64,000 nt of DNA from Ramlibacter pinisoli. GTDB lineage: Bacteria; Pseudomonadota; Gammaproteobacteria; Burkholderiales; Burkholderiaceae_C. The position numbers and the translations under genes were made by a program. The notes below the pieces were generated by a model. It was given only the letters and a program-made list of their open reading frames with translations, did not search any database and was not told the DNA's origin. The stretch is taken from NCBI RefSeq assembly GCF_009758015.1, contig NZ_WSEL01000003.1, positions 868,001 through 932,000 on the forward strand, written 5' to 3'. Below, piece by piece: positions 8,704-17,656 of this stretch; position 1 is the first letter of the stretch, and each line of letters opens with the position of its first letter.

Positions 8704-8947
8704 ACGCGCCAGGTGGTGCCTGGCATGAGCGATTTGTGGGACGGCTGCCTCAGGCACGGCCGGGGCGGCGCGCGCGCCAGCGCGCATCGTGAACTGACTC
8801 CGGCTCCTTGTTTGAACGGAGCGCGTAGCGCGCAGTGAGTTGGAGCCGGCAAGCCCCGGCCGGCGCTCGAGGCAGCGCTGTCAGAGCGAGCGAAGCGACG
8901 CGGCGACCGGCACACCATGAGCTTGTGCCAGGCACCACCTGGCGCGT
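8704..8947. mobile_element. MITE-like element, copy 1
   Basis: This 244-bp non-coding element is bounded by perfect 22-bp terminal inverted repeats. The left end at 8704-8725 begins ACGCGCCAGGTGGTG and the right end at 8926-8947 ends CACCACCTGGCGCGT. The interior also has smaller dyads (GCGCGCGCCAGCGCGC, GAGCGCGTAGCGCGC). There is no transposase and no clear target-site duplication. The structure fits a non-autonomous miniature element; identity with a named family would need a search. Confidence 0.6.
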
Positions 8948-9053
8948 CCCCCTGCCCTGCGCCCTGCCCTCTGGCGGGCAGCAGCCCCGACGGCCCCGTC
9001 TGGATCGGCGCAGGGCCGGCACGCGCCCCTCGTGGATCGAGCACATCGTCTCC

Positions 9054-9297
9054 ACGCGCCAGGTGGTGCCTGGCATGGGCGATTTGTGGGACGGCTGCCT
9101 CAGGCACGGCCGGGGCGGCGCGCGCGCCAGCGCGCATCGTGAACTGACTCCGGCTCCTTGTTTGAACGGAGCGCGTAGCGCGCAGTGAGTTGGAGCCGGC
9201 AAGCCCCGGCCGGCGCTCGAGGCAGCGCTGTCAGAGCGAGCGAAGCGACGCGGCGACCGGCACACCATGAGCCCGTGCCAGGCACCACCTGGCGCGT
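9054..9297. mobile_element. MITE-like element, copy 2
   Basis: This is the second 244-bp copy, with the same 22-bp perfect inverted ends at 9054-9075 and 9276-9297, in the same orientation as copy 1 and 350 bases away. The flanks are shared with copy 1 as part of the larger duplicated unit, so this copy most likely arose by segmental duplication rather than by a separate insertion. Confidence 0.6.
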
Positions 9298-9302
9298 CCC
9301 CC

Positions 9303-9352
9303 AGCCCCCAGCCCCCAGCCCCCAGCCCCCAGCCCCAAGCCCCAAGCCCCAG
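9303..9352. repeat. Heptanucleotide tandem repeat (CAGCCCC)n
   Basis: About seven units of a CAGCCCC/CAAGCCC heptamer run from just after the second duplicated unit to within two bases of the stop codon of the catalase-like gene. The array lies immediately 3' of that gene. Because the unit is 7 bases, slippage could not keep frame if read through. Confidence 0.75.
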
Positions 9353-9353
9353 G

Positions 9354-10352
9354 TCAGCGGGTGTCGCTCCCGCGGTGGCGCCGGCTCGCGTGGTAGGCGA
9401 TGCGGCGGGCGCGCTGCACCTCGCCCAGCGGCCGGTGCTCGGCCAGCGCCTGCCAGGGATCGAAGCTGTCGGCCTCGATCGCACGCGCCAGCGCCTGCGC
9501 CTCCTGCGACGCCGCGTCCTGCACCGGCAGCATCAGGCGCGCCACCGTGGTGTAGGGCGTGGGCCAGGATACCGAGGCGTCCTCGATCGGGGTGAGCGCC
9601 TCGCTGGCGAAGTACTGCAGCTGCAGGTCCCAGTGCAGCGGCAGGCGCGCCAGGCGGCCGCAGAAGTCGGCGGCCCAGTCGCGGCGGGCACGCGGGGCCG
9701 GCTTGCCGTTGGCGCCGGACGGCAACAGCCGCACGCGCACCGCGTAGGGGCCATTGGCCATCGGCAGGGCGCTGTACAGCGGTTCGGTGGCGAAGCCGCT
9801 GAACGGGCGGTGCAGCCCCCAGGCCATGCGGCCGAGCTGGCGCGACGCACCCAGCACGCCGTAGCGGGCCAGGACGTGCCGGAACAGCGCCGAATTGCCC
9901 TGCGACGCCGCGACGACGAACGCCACGAACTCGTCGCTGCGGGCGAACGCGAAGCTCTCCTGGTTGATGAGCGTGAAGTCCTGGGTGACCGCCGGCCCGC
10001 CCAGGGCCGATTCGCCACGCACGCCGAACACGCGGAATGACAACCCGCGCACGTCGGGAACGCTGTCGGCAGCGGGGTCGAGGCCGCCGTTGGACAGCCG
10101 CACGTGGACTTCGTAGTCGCGCGGCTCGGCGAACAGGCCATGGCGGGCGAAGCCGGGCAGGCCGTCCAGCACCTCGAGCGAGCCGTGCGCCACGGCCAGC
10201 GCCTTGCGGTGCAGCGCGCGGCCCCGGCCCCAGCGGCCCGAGCGCTCGGCCTGCAACTGCGTCAACAGGCCGGCATGGCGCTCGAAACGCTCGGCTTCAT
10301 CGGGCGCCACGTGCTCGGTCCAGGCGGTGCTGGGTCCGGGGGTGCGGGGCAT
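9354..10352 (-). CDS. Catalase-like heme protein
   Basis: The 332-residue protein belongs to the short catalase-like family, well below the 480-750 residues of true monofunctional catalases. The distal block is AVAHGSLEVLDGLP near residue 55, followed by VHVRLSNGG, the VRGLSFRVFGV strand and the TQDFTLINQESFAF block, all in catalase order. A YSALPMANGPYAVR segment near residue 190 precedes the C-terminal part. It probably binds heme and acts as a peroxidase or catalase-related oxygenase; the reaction is not certain. No signal peptide is seen. The gene stands alone, 43 bases downstream of the ligase gene on the same strand, and its stop abuts a heptamer repeat array. Confidence 0.75.
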   Translation of the reverse strand: MPRTPGPSTAWTEHVAPDEAERFERHAGLLTQLQAERSGRWGRGRALHRKALAVAHGSLEVLDGLPGFARHGLFAEPRDYEVHVRLSNGGLDPAADSVPDVRGLSFRVFGVRGESALGGPAVTQDFTLINQESFAFARSDEFVAFVVAASQGNSALFRHVLARYGVLGASRQLGRMAWGLHRPFSGFATEPLYSALPMANGPYAVRVRLLPSGANGKPAPRARRDWAADFCGRLARLPLHWDLQLQYFASEALTPIEDASVSWPTPYTTVARLMLPVQDAASQEAQALARAIEADSFDPWQALAEHRPLGEVQRARRIAYHASRRHRGSDTR

Positions 10353-10395
10353 CGGTCCTCCTCCTGCCGCGGTCGGGCCGGAACGGCCCGTGGGC

Positions 10396-12087
10396 TCATT
10401 GTCGTGCTTCCGCCTCCTGCAGGCTACGCCACATGACCTTGCCGCTGCCGCTCTTGGGCAATGCGTCGACGAATTGCACGATCCGCGGCACCTTGTACAC
10501 GGCCATGTTCTCGCGGCACCAGTCGACGATGTCCTGCTCGCTCACCTGCCCCTTGTGGGCGGCCCGCAGCACCACCACCGCCTTGACCGTCTCGCCGCGG
10601 TAGGCGTCGCGGGCCGCGATGACGCAGGCCTCCTGGATGGCCGGGTGGCGGAACATCAGCGCCTCCACCTCGGCCGGCCAGACCTTGAAGCCGGACGCGT
10701 TGATCATCCGCTTGAGGCGGTCGGTGAGGAAGAAGTAGCCGTCCTCGTCCATGCGTCCGAGGTCGCCGGAGCGGAAGAAGCGCTTGCCCTCGAACTCGAT
10801 GAAGGCCGCCGCCGTGGCTTCGGGGCGCTTCCAGTAGCCGTCGAACACCATCGGCCCATGGATGACGATCTCGCCCTGTTCACCCGGCGGCATCTCCTGC
10901 AGCGTCTCGGGATCGACCACGCGGGCGTCGCAGCTCATGAACGGGACGCCCAGGCACTGCTGCTTGGGCGCCTCGTGCGGGTTGCTGTGCGAGGGCGCCG
11001 CGGTCTCGGTGAGCCCATACCCCTCGACATAGCGCAGGCCGAACTGCTCCAGCAGCCGCTGCGCCACCGCCTGCGGCATGGCCGCGCCGCCGCCGCCGAT
11101 GTGGACGAGGCTCGACAGGTCGTACTGGTCGAAGTGCGGGCTGCCCAGCAGGTCGATGACCATGGTGGGGATGTTGGTCCAGGTGGTGACTTTCCAGCGC
11201 GAGATCAGGCGGCCAGCCAGGTCGCGGTCCCACCGGGGCATCACCACCAGGGTGCCGGCCAGCCAGATGGCGGTGTGCAGCACGCTCACCATGCCGGTGA
11301 TGTGGAACATGGGCACCACCAGCAGGGCCACGTTGTCGGCTGTTCCATTGCCCCAGGCGGCGCTGGCCATGGCGTTGTGCATCAGGCTGCGGTGCGGATG
11401 CATGCAGCCCTTGGGCAGGCCGGTGGTGCCGCTCGTGTAGGGCAGCACGGCCAGGTCATCCGGGCCGACCGCCAGCTCCGGCAACGGCAGGTAGTTGGCC
11501 AGCGCCTCGGTCCAGGCGAGCACCTGGCCTTGTTCCAGTGCCGGCAGCGGATGGCGCGCGAGCAGCCAGTCGCGCCAGGCAGCCGGTGGCGTGCCCTCGT
11601 CCGAGGCCGGGTCGAAGGCGTCGGTGTACTGGGTGACGATGAGGTGCGCCAGTTGGTAGGCCGCCGGCAGAGCCGCATCAGCCTTGGCGAGGTCTTCGGC
11701 GACGTCGCCGGTGACGATGGCGACGCGGGCGTCGGGGTCGGTGATGTAGTGCTTCAGCTCCTCGGCCCGGTTCATCGGGTTGACCGGCACCACCACGGCG
11801 TTGGCGCGCAGGATGGCGAAATGCGCGATCACCAGCTGCGGGCAGTTCTGCATGTCCAGCAGCACGCGGTCGCCCTTGCGCACGCCCAGCGCGTGCAGCC
11901 GCGCGGCCAGGCGCTCGGCCTGCTCCTGCAGCTGGGCATAGCTGAGCACGCGGCCGAAGAACACCAGCGCCGCCTTGTCCGGGAAGCGGCGCGCGCTGGT
12001 GGCCAGGTTGTCCCACAGCGAGGTCTTCGGCAGGGTCAGGGCATGGGGCAGGCGCTTGGGCCAGAAGCGGTGGTGGGGGCGAGGCAA
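10396..12087 (-). CDS. Long-chain fatty-acid-CoA ligase family protein
   Basis: This 563-residue acyl-adenylate-forming enzyme has all core motifs: the phosphate loop YTSGTTGLPKGCMH near residue 215, PMFHITGM, GYGLTETAA near residue 345, the SGDLGRMDEDGYFF block near 440 with DRLKRMINASGFKV as the hinge, and the C-terminal catalytic Lys in PKSGSGKVMWR. It should activate a carboxylic acid to acyl-AMP and then acyl-CoA; chain length cannot be read. The gene is transcribed from a 139-base divergent gap shared with the Bug receptor at 12227. It is a normal full-length family member and is unlike the three shorter ligases near 50 kb. Confidence 0.88.
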   Translation of the reverse strand: MPRPHHRFWPKRLPHALTLPKTSLWDNLATSARRFPDKAALVFFGRVLSYAQLQEQAERLAARLHALGVRKGDRVLLDMQNCPQLVIAHFAILRANAVVVPVNPMNRAEELKHYITDPDARVAIVTGDVAEDLAKADAALPAAYQLAHLIVTQYTDAFDPASDEGTPPAAWRDWLLARHPLPALEQGQVLAWTEALANYLPLPELAVGPDDLAVLPYTSGTTGLPKGCMHPHRSLMHNAMASAAWGNGTADNVALLVVPMFHITGMVSVLHTAIWLAGTLVVMPRWDRDLAGRLISRWKVTTWTNIPTMVIDLLGSPHFDQYDLSSLVHIGGGGAAMPQAVAQRLLEQFGLRYVEGYGLTETAAPSHSNPHEAPKQQCLGVPFMSCDARVVDPETLQEMPPGEQGEIVIHGPMVFDGYWKRPEATAAAFIEFEGKRFFRSGDLGRMDEDGYFFLTDRLKRMINASGFKVWPAEVEALMFRHPAIQEACVIAARDAYRGETVKAVVVLRAAHKGQVSEQDIVDWCRENMAVYKVPRIVQFVDALPKSGSGKVMWRSLQEAEARQ

Positions 12088-12226
12088 AGGCGTCTCCGGG
12101 AAGGAACCCCAGCCTAGCGGTCCGGGTGGGCCGGGGGCATCGGGGAAGCACCGACGCGCGTCGCCTGGGTGACGCGAGGCGCCGCTCCTATGATCGCCAG
12201 CTCACCCGATCCGCCAACCGAGCACC

Positions 12227-13192
12227 ATGTCCACCCTCTTCCAGCGCCTGGCTGCCTGCGCCCTGGCTGCCGCCTGCAGCTTCGCCCACGCCGCCTTCCC
12301 CGACAAACCCATCCGCATCGTGATCGGCTTTCCTGCCGGCGGCCCGCTCGACCAGCACGCCCGCCTGCTGAGCGACAAGCTGCAGGCCGTGCTGGGCCAG
12401 CCGGTCCTGGTCGACTACAAGGCCGGCGCCGGCGGCACGGTGGGTGCGCAGGAGGTGATGAAGGCCGCGCCCGACGGCTACACCCTGATGCTGGCCAACA
12501 CCGGCGTGATGGTGATCAACCCGGCCCTGTACGGCAAGCTGCCCTACCAGACCACGCGCGACTTCACGCCCATCGCGCGCACGGCCATGCAGCCGCTGGC
12601 GCTGCTGGTCAACCCGGCGCTGCCGGTGCGCACCCTGCGCGAGTTCATCGACTACAGCCGCGCGCGGCCCGGCCAGGTGAACTACGGCTCGGCCGGCAAC
12701 GGCGGCATCAGCCACCTGGTGCCCGAGATGTTCAAGAGCGCCACCGGCCTGTTCATGGTCCACATCCCCTACCGGGGCAGCGCGCCCGCGTTCACCGACC
12801 TGATGGGCGGCCAGGTGCAGTTCATGGCCGAATCGATCCCGCAGGCGGCCGGCTACCACAAGCAGGGCAAGGTGCGCGCGCTGGCCGTCACCAGCCGCGA
12901 GCGCAACCCCGCCCTGCCCGACATCCCGACGGTCATGGAGGCCGGCATCAAGGACTTCGAGGTGGTTGGCTTCTACGGCTTCCTGGCGCCGGCCGGCCTG
13001 CCCCGCGACGTGGCCGCGAAACTGAGCGACGCCTTCCGCCAGGTGCTGGCCGACCCCGCGGTGCGCAGCCGCATGGTGTCGCAGGGCGCCGACCCGGCCT
13101 TCCTGGGCAGCGAGGAGTTCGGCCGCTTCCTGGCCGCCGAGATGCCGCGCTGGGCCGACGCGGTGAAGAAATCGGGCGCCCGGCTCGACTGA
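12227..13192 (+). CDS. Bug-family tripartite tricarboxylate transporter receptor
   Basis: The 321-residue periplasmic binding protein begins with a signal peptide (residues 1-22, ending FAHA). The mature start AFPDKPIRIVIGFPAGGPLDQHAR contains the Bug-type binding loop with its conserved Asp and Arg. The YGSAGNGGISHL block near residue 150 and VPYRG-like HIPYRGSAPA follow in family order. Such receptors bind carboxylates, amides or aromatic acids. No tctA/tctB membrane genes are adjacent, as is usual for the expanded Bug set of Burkholderiales. It is followed, 90 bases later, by the amino-acid ABC operon, but is probably a separate unit. Confidence 0.88.
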   Translation: MSTLFQRLAACALAAACSFAHAAFPDKPIRIVIGFPAGGPLDQHARLLSDKLQAVLGQPVLVDYKAGAGGTVGAQEVMKAAPDGYTLMLANTGVMVINPALYGKLPYQTTRDFTPIARTAMQPLALLVNPALPVRTLREFIDYSRARPGQVNYGSAGNGGISHLVPEMFKSATGLFMVHIPYRGSAPAFTDLMGGQVQFMAESIPQAAGYHKQGKVRALAVTSRERNPALPDIPTVMEAGIKDFEVVGFYGFLAPAGLPRDVAAKLSDAFRQVLADPAVRSRMVSQGADPAFLGSEEFGRFLAAEMPRWADAVKKSGARLD

Positions 13193-13282
13193 TCCGGCGC
13201 CGCCCGCCAGCTCGGGCACGGGAGTTGCATGGCTGGGGTTGGCAGGCCGCGCGGTGCGGCCACATCCCTTCCGGAGACTCCC

Positions 13283-14068
13283 ATGCTTCCCAGCAAGCGC
13301 GCATTCACCCTGGGCCTGGCGGCCCTGGCCCTGGCCGCGACGGCCCAGGCGCAGACGGCCCTCGACGACATCCTCAAGGCCCGGGAAATCAAAATCGCCG
13401 TCCCGACCGACTTCCCGCCCTACGGCTCGGTCGGCACAGACCTCAAGCCCCAGGGCCTGGACGTCGACATGGCCACCTACATCGGCGGCAAGCTCGGCGT
13501 GAAGGTGGAGCTGGTGCCCGTGACCACGGCCAACCGCATCCCCTACCTGCAGACCCGCAAGGCCGACCTGGTGATCTCCACCCTGGGCAAGAACCCGGAG
13601 CGCGAGAAGGTGATCGACTTCACCGCGGCCTACTCGCCCTTCTACATCGCGGTGTTCGGGCCCAAGGCCACGGCCATCAAGGCCCCGGCCGACCTGGCCG
13701 GCAAGTCCATCGGCGTCACCCGCGGCTCGGTCGACGACATGGAACTCACCAAGGTGGCGCCGCCCAGCACCGAGCTGCGCCGCTTCGAGGACAACAACGC
13801 CACCGTGTCGGCCTACACCGCCGGCCAGGTGCAGCTGGTGGCCACCAGCGCGCAGACCGCCGGCACCGTGATGGCCAAGCACCCGCAGCTGGGAACCGAG
13901 TTCAAGTTCACGCTGAAGGACTCGCCCAACTTCATCGGCGTGGGCAAGGGCGAGGACAAGCTGCGCACCAGGGTCAACGAGATCCTGGCGGAGGCGAAGA
14001 AGTCGGGCGAGCTCGACAAGATGGCGGTGAAGTGGCTGGGACGGCCCACCGGCGACCTGCCGCAGTGA
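13283..14068 (+). CDS. Polar amino-acid ABC transporter substrate-binding protein
   Basis: The 261-residue protein has a signal peptide (residues 1-23, ending AQA) and the family-3 solute-binding fold. Visible blocks are LKAREIKIAVPTDFPPYG at the start of the mature part, QGLDVDMATYIG near residue 55, TRKADLVISTLGKNPER near residue 90, GKSIGVTRGSVDDME near residue 150, and the C-terminal FIGVGKGED...WLGRPTGDLP. Aromatic and Arg residues in the first two blocks fit polar or acidic amino acids; the ligand is not determined. The ATG at 13283 leads a four-gene operon with two permeases and an ATPase. Confidence 0.9.
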   Translation: MLPSKRAFTLGLAALALAATAQAQTALDDILKAREIKIAVPTDFPPYGSVGTDLKPQGLDVDMATYIGGKLGVKVELVPVTTANRIPYLQTRKADLVISTLGKNPEREKVIDFTAAYSPFYIAVFGPKATAIKAPADLAGKSIGVTRGSVDDMELTKVAPPSTELRRFEDNNATVSAYTAGQVQLVATSAQTAGTVMAKHPQLGTEFKFTLKDSPNFIGVGKGEDKLRTRVNEILAEAKKSGELDKMAVKWLGRPTGDLPQ

Positions 14069-14103
14069 CGGGCTCGTGACCGGCACCTCACCCGGGTCCT
14101 GAC

Positions 14104-14772
14104 ATGCGCATCACCCTCGACTTTGCCGCCGTGCTGTCGCAGTGGCCCATGCTCCTGAAGGGGGTGGCGTGGACGCTGGCGCTGACGGCCGTCTCGGCGC
14201 TGGTCGGCGTCGTGGTGGGCGTCGCCTGCGCCTGGGCGCGCAGCCAGGGTCCGGCGTGGCTGAAGCTGCTGGCCGGCACCTACGTGGAGCTGGTGCGCAA
14301 CACGCCCTTCATCGTGCAGCTGTTCTTCATCTTCTTCGGCCTGCCCGCGGCCGGCTTCCGGCTGTCGCCCGAGGCGGCGTCGGTCCTCGCGATGGTGGTG
14401 AACCTGGGCGCCTACGCCACCGAGATCATCCGCGCCGGCATCGACGCCACGCCGCGCGGGCAGATCGAGGCGGCGGTGTCGCTGGCCCTGAACCGGGTGC
14501 AGGTGTTCCTGCGCGTGGTGCTGCCACCGGCCCTGCGCAAGGTGTGGCCGGCGCTGGTCAGCCAGATCATCATCGTCATGCTGGGATCGGCCGTGTGCGG
14601 CCAGATCTCCACCGAGGAACTGAGTTACGCGGCCAACCTCATCCAGAGCCGCAACTTCCGCGCCTTCGAGGCCTTCATCGTCGCCACGCTGATCTATCTC
14701 GCGCTGGCGGTCGGCGTGCGCCGGCTCCTGAACTGGGCCGGCCCGCGCTTCCTGTTCGGGGGCGGCCGGTGA
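14104..14772 (+). CDS. Amino-acid ABC transporter permease, subunit 1
   Basis: This 222-residue inner-membrane permease of the HisM/GltJ family has five hydrophobic helices. Its YVELVRNTPFIVQLFFIFFG block near residue 60 marks the polar amino-acid subclass. The cytoplasmic EAA-type loop, which contacts the ATPase, is seen near residue 115 (GQIEAAVSLALNRVQVFLRVVLP). The stop TGA overlaps the GTG start of the second permease, giving translational coupling. Together with the binding protein, the second permease and the ATPase it forms one importer. Confidence 0.9.
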   Translation: MRITLDFAAVLSQWPMLLKGVAWTLALTAVSALVGVVVGVACAWARSQGPAWLKLLAGTYVELVRNTPFIVQLFFIFFGLPAAGFRLSPEAASVLAMVVNLGAYATEIIRAGIDATPRGQIEAAVSLALNRVQVFLRVVLPPALRKVWPALVSQIIIVMLGSAVCGQISTEELSYAANLIQSRNFRAFEAFIVATLIYLALAVGVRRLLNWAGPRFLFGGGR

Positions 14773-15405
14773 CCGAGTTCAGCCTCTGGGACATCGCTCG
14801 CAACCTGCTGCTGGCGGCGCGCTGGACGGTGAGCCTGTCGCTCATCGCCTTCGTCGGCGGCGGCCTGGTCGGCCTGGTGCTGCTGGTCGCGCGCCTGCGT
14901 GGGTCGCCCTGGGCGGTGCGGGCGGTCGGCGGCTACGTGCAGCTGTTCCAGGGCACGCCGCTGCTGATGCAGCTGTTCCTGGCCTACTTCGGCATCGCCC
15001 TGTTCGGCATCAACGTCTCGGCCTGGACCGCCGCGGCGGTGGCGCTGACGCTGTACACCAGCGCCTTCCTGGCCGAGATCTGGCGCGGCTGCGTCGCCGC
15101 CATCCCGCGCGGCCAGTGGGAGGCGGCCCAGAGCCTGGCGCTCGATTTCGGCGAGCAGCTGCGCCACGTGATCCTGCCGCAGGCCCTGCGCATCGCGGTG
15201 CCGCCGACGGTGGGGTTCCTGGTGCAGGTGGTCAAGGGCACCGCCCTCGCCTCGGTGATCGGGTTCGTCGAGATCACCAAGGCCGGCACCATGATCACCA
15301 ACGCCACGCTCAAGCCCTTCGTGGTCTACAGCTGCGTCGCCGCGCTGTACTTCCTCCTGTGCTGGCCGATCAGCCTGTACGCCCGCTCGCTGGAAAGGTC
15401 GCTGC

Positions 15406-15422
<17 letters not shown>
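14769..15422 (+). CDS. Amino-acid ABC transporter permease, subunit 2
   Basis: The 217-residue partner permease starts at GTG 14769, which overlaps the previous stop in a GTGA tetranucleotide; starting there keeps the full first helix. It contains the GYVQLFQGTPLLMQLFLAYFG block and an EAA loop (GQWEAAQSLALDFGEQLRHVILP), the same layout as the first permease, so the two form a heterodimeric channel. Its last 17 bases overlap the start of the ATPase gene. Confidence 0.9.
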
Positions 15423-16143
<721 letters not shown>

Positions 16144-16157
16144 GGCCGCGCGGCACA

Positions 16158-17132
16158 ATGCCGCGCATGCCTGTTTGCCGCCCCACCGCCCTCGTCGCCA
16201 CCGCGCTGCTGCTGCTCGGCACGGCCGCCCAGGCACTCGACCTGCAAGGCCATCGCGGCGCACGCGGCCTGGCGCCGGAGAACACCCTGCCCGCCTTCGA
16301 ACGGGCGCTGGCCGTCGGTGTCGACACGCTGGAGCTGGATGTCGGCGTGACGGCCGATGGCGTGGTGGTGGTGGCGCACGATCCCTTCCTCAATCCTTCG
16401 CTGGCGCGCGACGCCACCGGCCAGTGGCTGGCCGGGCCGGGGCCGACGATCCGATCGCTCACGCTGCAGCAGCTGGGCGGCTACGACGTCGGCCGCATCC
16501 GGCCCGACAGCGCCTATGCACGCAGCTTCCCGCACCAGCAGCCGCAGGACGGCGCCCGCATTCCCACCCTGTCCTCGGTGTTCGCGCTGGCCGCCGAACG
16601 CGGCGCGCCGGTGCGCTTCAACATCGAGACCAAGATCGACCCGAACCGGCCCGAGGACACGGTGGCGCCGGACGCCATGGCGACCGCCCTGCTGCAGGCG
16701 ATCCGGGCGGCCGGGATGAGCGAGCGGGTGTCCGTCCAGAGCTTCGACTGGCGCACCCTGCGCATCGTCCAGGAGCGCGCGCCCGGCATCCCGACCGTCT
16801 GCCTCACGGCCAGGACGGCCAACGTCGACAGCACCGCCGACAGCCGCTGGACCGCCGGGCTGCGCCTGGCCGACCACGGCAACAGCGTGCCGCGGCTGGC
16901 CCGGGCGGCCGGCTGCACCACCTGGTCGCCGAATGCCGGCGCGCTGACCCGCGAGGCACTGAAGGAGGCGCAGGACGCCGGCATGAAGGTCGTGCCCTGG
17001 ACGGTCAACGAGCCTGCCGACATGGACCGCCTGATCGGCTGGGGCGTCGACGGCCTGATCACCGACTACCCGGACCGCGCGCGCGAGGTGATGCGGGCGC
17101 GCTGGATGGAACTGCCGCCGGCGTTTCCCTAG
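16158..17132 (+). CDS. Periplasmic glycerophosphodiester phosphodiesterase
   Basis: The 324-residue enzyme has a signal peptide ending near residue 22 (TAAQA) followed at once by the GDPD metal-binding motif [17 protein letters not shown]. The [21 protein letters not shown] block comes next, with the Glu, Asp and His of the active site. The C-terminal [10 protein letters not shown] strand closes the TIM barrel. It should cleave glycerophosphodiesters to glycerol-3-phosphate and an alcohol in the periplasm. Two ATGs (16158 and 16167) can start it; both keep the signal peptide. It sits 14 bases after the ABC ATPase gene, but the link is probably only positional. Confidence 0.88.
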   Translation: MPRMPVCRPTALVATALLLLGTAAQALDLQGHRGARGLAPENTLPAFERALAVGVDTLELDVGVTADGVVVVAHDPFLNPSLARDATGQWLAGPGPTIRSLTLQQLGGYDVGRIRPDSAYARSFPHQQPQDGARIPTLSSVFALAAERGAPVRFNIETKIDPNRPEDTVAPDAMATALLQAIRAAGMSERVSVQSFDWRTLRIVQERAPGIPTVCLTARTANVDSTADSRWTAGLRLADHGNSVPRLARAAGCTTWSPNAGALTREALKEAQDAGMKVVPWTVNEPADMDRLIGWGVDGLITDYPDRAREVMRARWMELPPAFP

Positions 17133-17170
17133 GCCGTCACCGGTGCCCACGGCTGGCTGCGCACTGCCGC

Positions 17171-17220
17171 CATGCCGGGTCTTGACCCGGTATCCATGGC
17201 ATGGCGGGTCAAGCCCGCAA
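17171..17220. repeat. Dispersed palindromic intergenic element, short form
   Basis: Two hairpins occur in 50 bases: CCGGGTC-TT-GACCCGG (17175-17190) and GCGGG-TCAAG-CCCGC (17204-17218), separated by a CCATGG core. It lies between two genes whose stops face each other. A longer relative with the same outer halves lies at 26071-26161. The pattern matches the REP/MITE-like palindromes common between proteobacterial genes, and the hairpins could also serve as a bidirectional terminator. Confidence 0.6.
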
Positions 17221-17236
17221 GGACGAGGTCAGGGGG

Positions 17237-17656
17237 TTACTCCAGGTGCTGGCGGAACCAGGCCGGCAGTGGCGCCGACTTCTGCTTCGGGAAATCGACC
17301 CACACCGTCGTCGCGCCGCCCGATGCGTAGACCACACCGGGGTCGTCGATGCGCTCGATGGTCGCCCAGCTCTCGAAGCTGCTGCGGCCCGGATCGCTGA
17401 CGGACATCTTCACCAGCACCTCGCCCGGGTATTCGAGCTGCTTGTGGAAGTTGCAGAACGCGTTGACGATCAGCGGGCCCTCGCCGGCCGGGTTGGGTTC
17501 GCACGCCAGCGACCGGAACCACTCGATGCGCGCCGACTCGAGGTAGCGGAAATAGACGGTGTTGTTCACGTGCCCCATCGCGTCCATGTCGCCCCAGCGG
17601 ATCGGGATCGCCAGGGTGAAGACGAGCTTCCGGGCGGCGGGCAGTTCTAGTTTCAT
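17237..17656 (-). CDS. Acyl-CoA thioesterase, hot-dog fold (YbgC/4HBT-like)
   Basis: This 139-residue protein is a single hot-dog domain. The active-site block is IPIRWGDMDAMGHVNNTVYF near residue 18, where the Asp is the family catalytic carboxylate, and a LEYPGEVLVKMSV strand and FESWATI follow. Such enzymes hydrolyse acyl- or aryl-CoA thioesters. The ATG at 17656 overlaps the stop of the DMT transporter gene by 4 bases, so the pair is coupled. Longer readings upstream run through that gene and are rejected. Confidence 0.87.
   Translation of the reverse strand: MKLELPAARKLVFTLAIPIRWGDMDAMGHVNNTVYFRYLESARIEWFRSLACEPNPAGEGPLIVNAFCNFHKQLEYPGEVLVKMSVSDPGRSSFESWATIERIDDPGVVYASGGATTVWVDFPKQKSAPLPAWFRQHLE

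Larger units (their letters stand above)
8643..9302. repeat. Tandem direct duplication, two ~310-bp units
   Basis: Unit 1 (8643-8952) and unit 2 (8994-9302) are the same sequence apart from one deleted C, one A/G change near 8690, one A/G change near 8729 and a two-base change near 8923. They are therefore about 98% identical in direct orientation, separated by 41 unrelated bases. Each unit contains the inverted-repeat-bounded element listed separately plus about 60 bases of left flank. The high identity implies a recent duplication. Open frames that run through the units on the minus strand repeat themselves and look spurious. No gene is evident anywhere in 8421-9353; the first 220 bases before the duplication show nothing I can name. 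Confidence 0.85.

Noticed and set aside
8550..9137. Repeated minus-strand frames through the duplicated units
   Set aside because: They repeat the element itself, cross its inverted ends and have no family similarity I can recognise, so they are most likely spurious.
14069..14103. Chained very short GTG frames between the ABC binding-protein and permease genes, like the relays elsewhere
   Set aside because: The frames are only 4 and 8 codons, and the last one ends before the permease ATG without overlapping it, so they do not meet the same standard.
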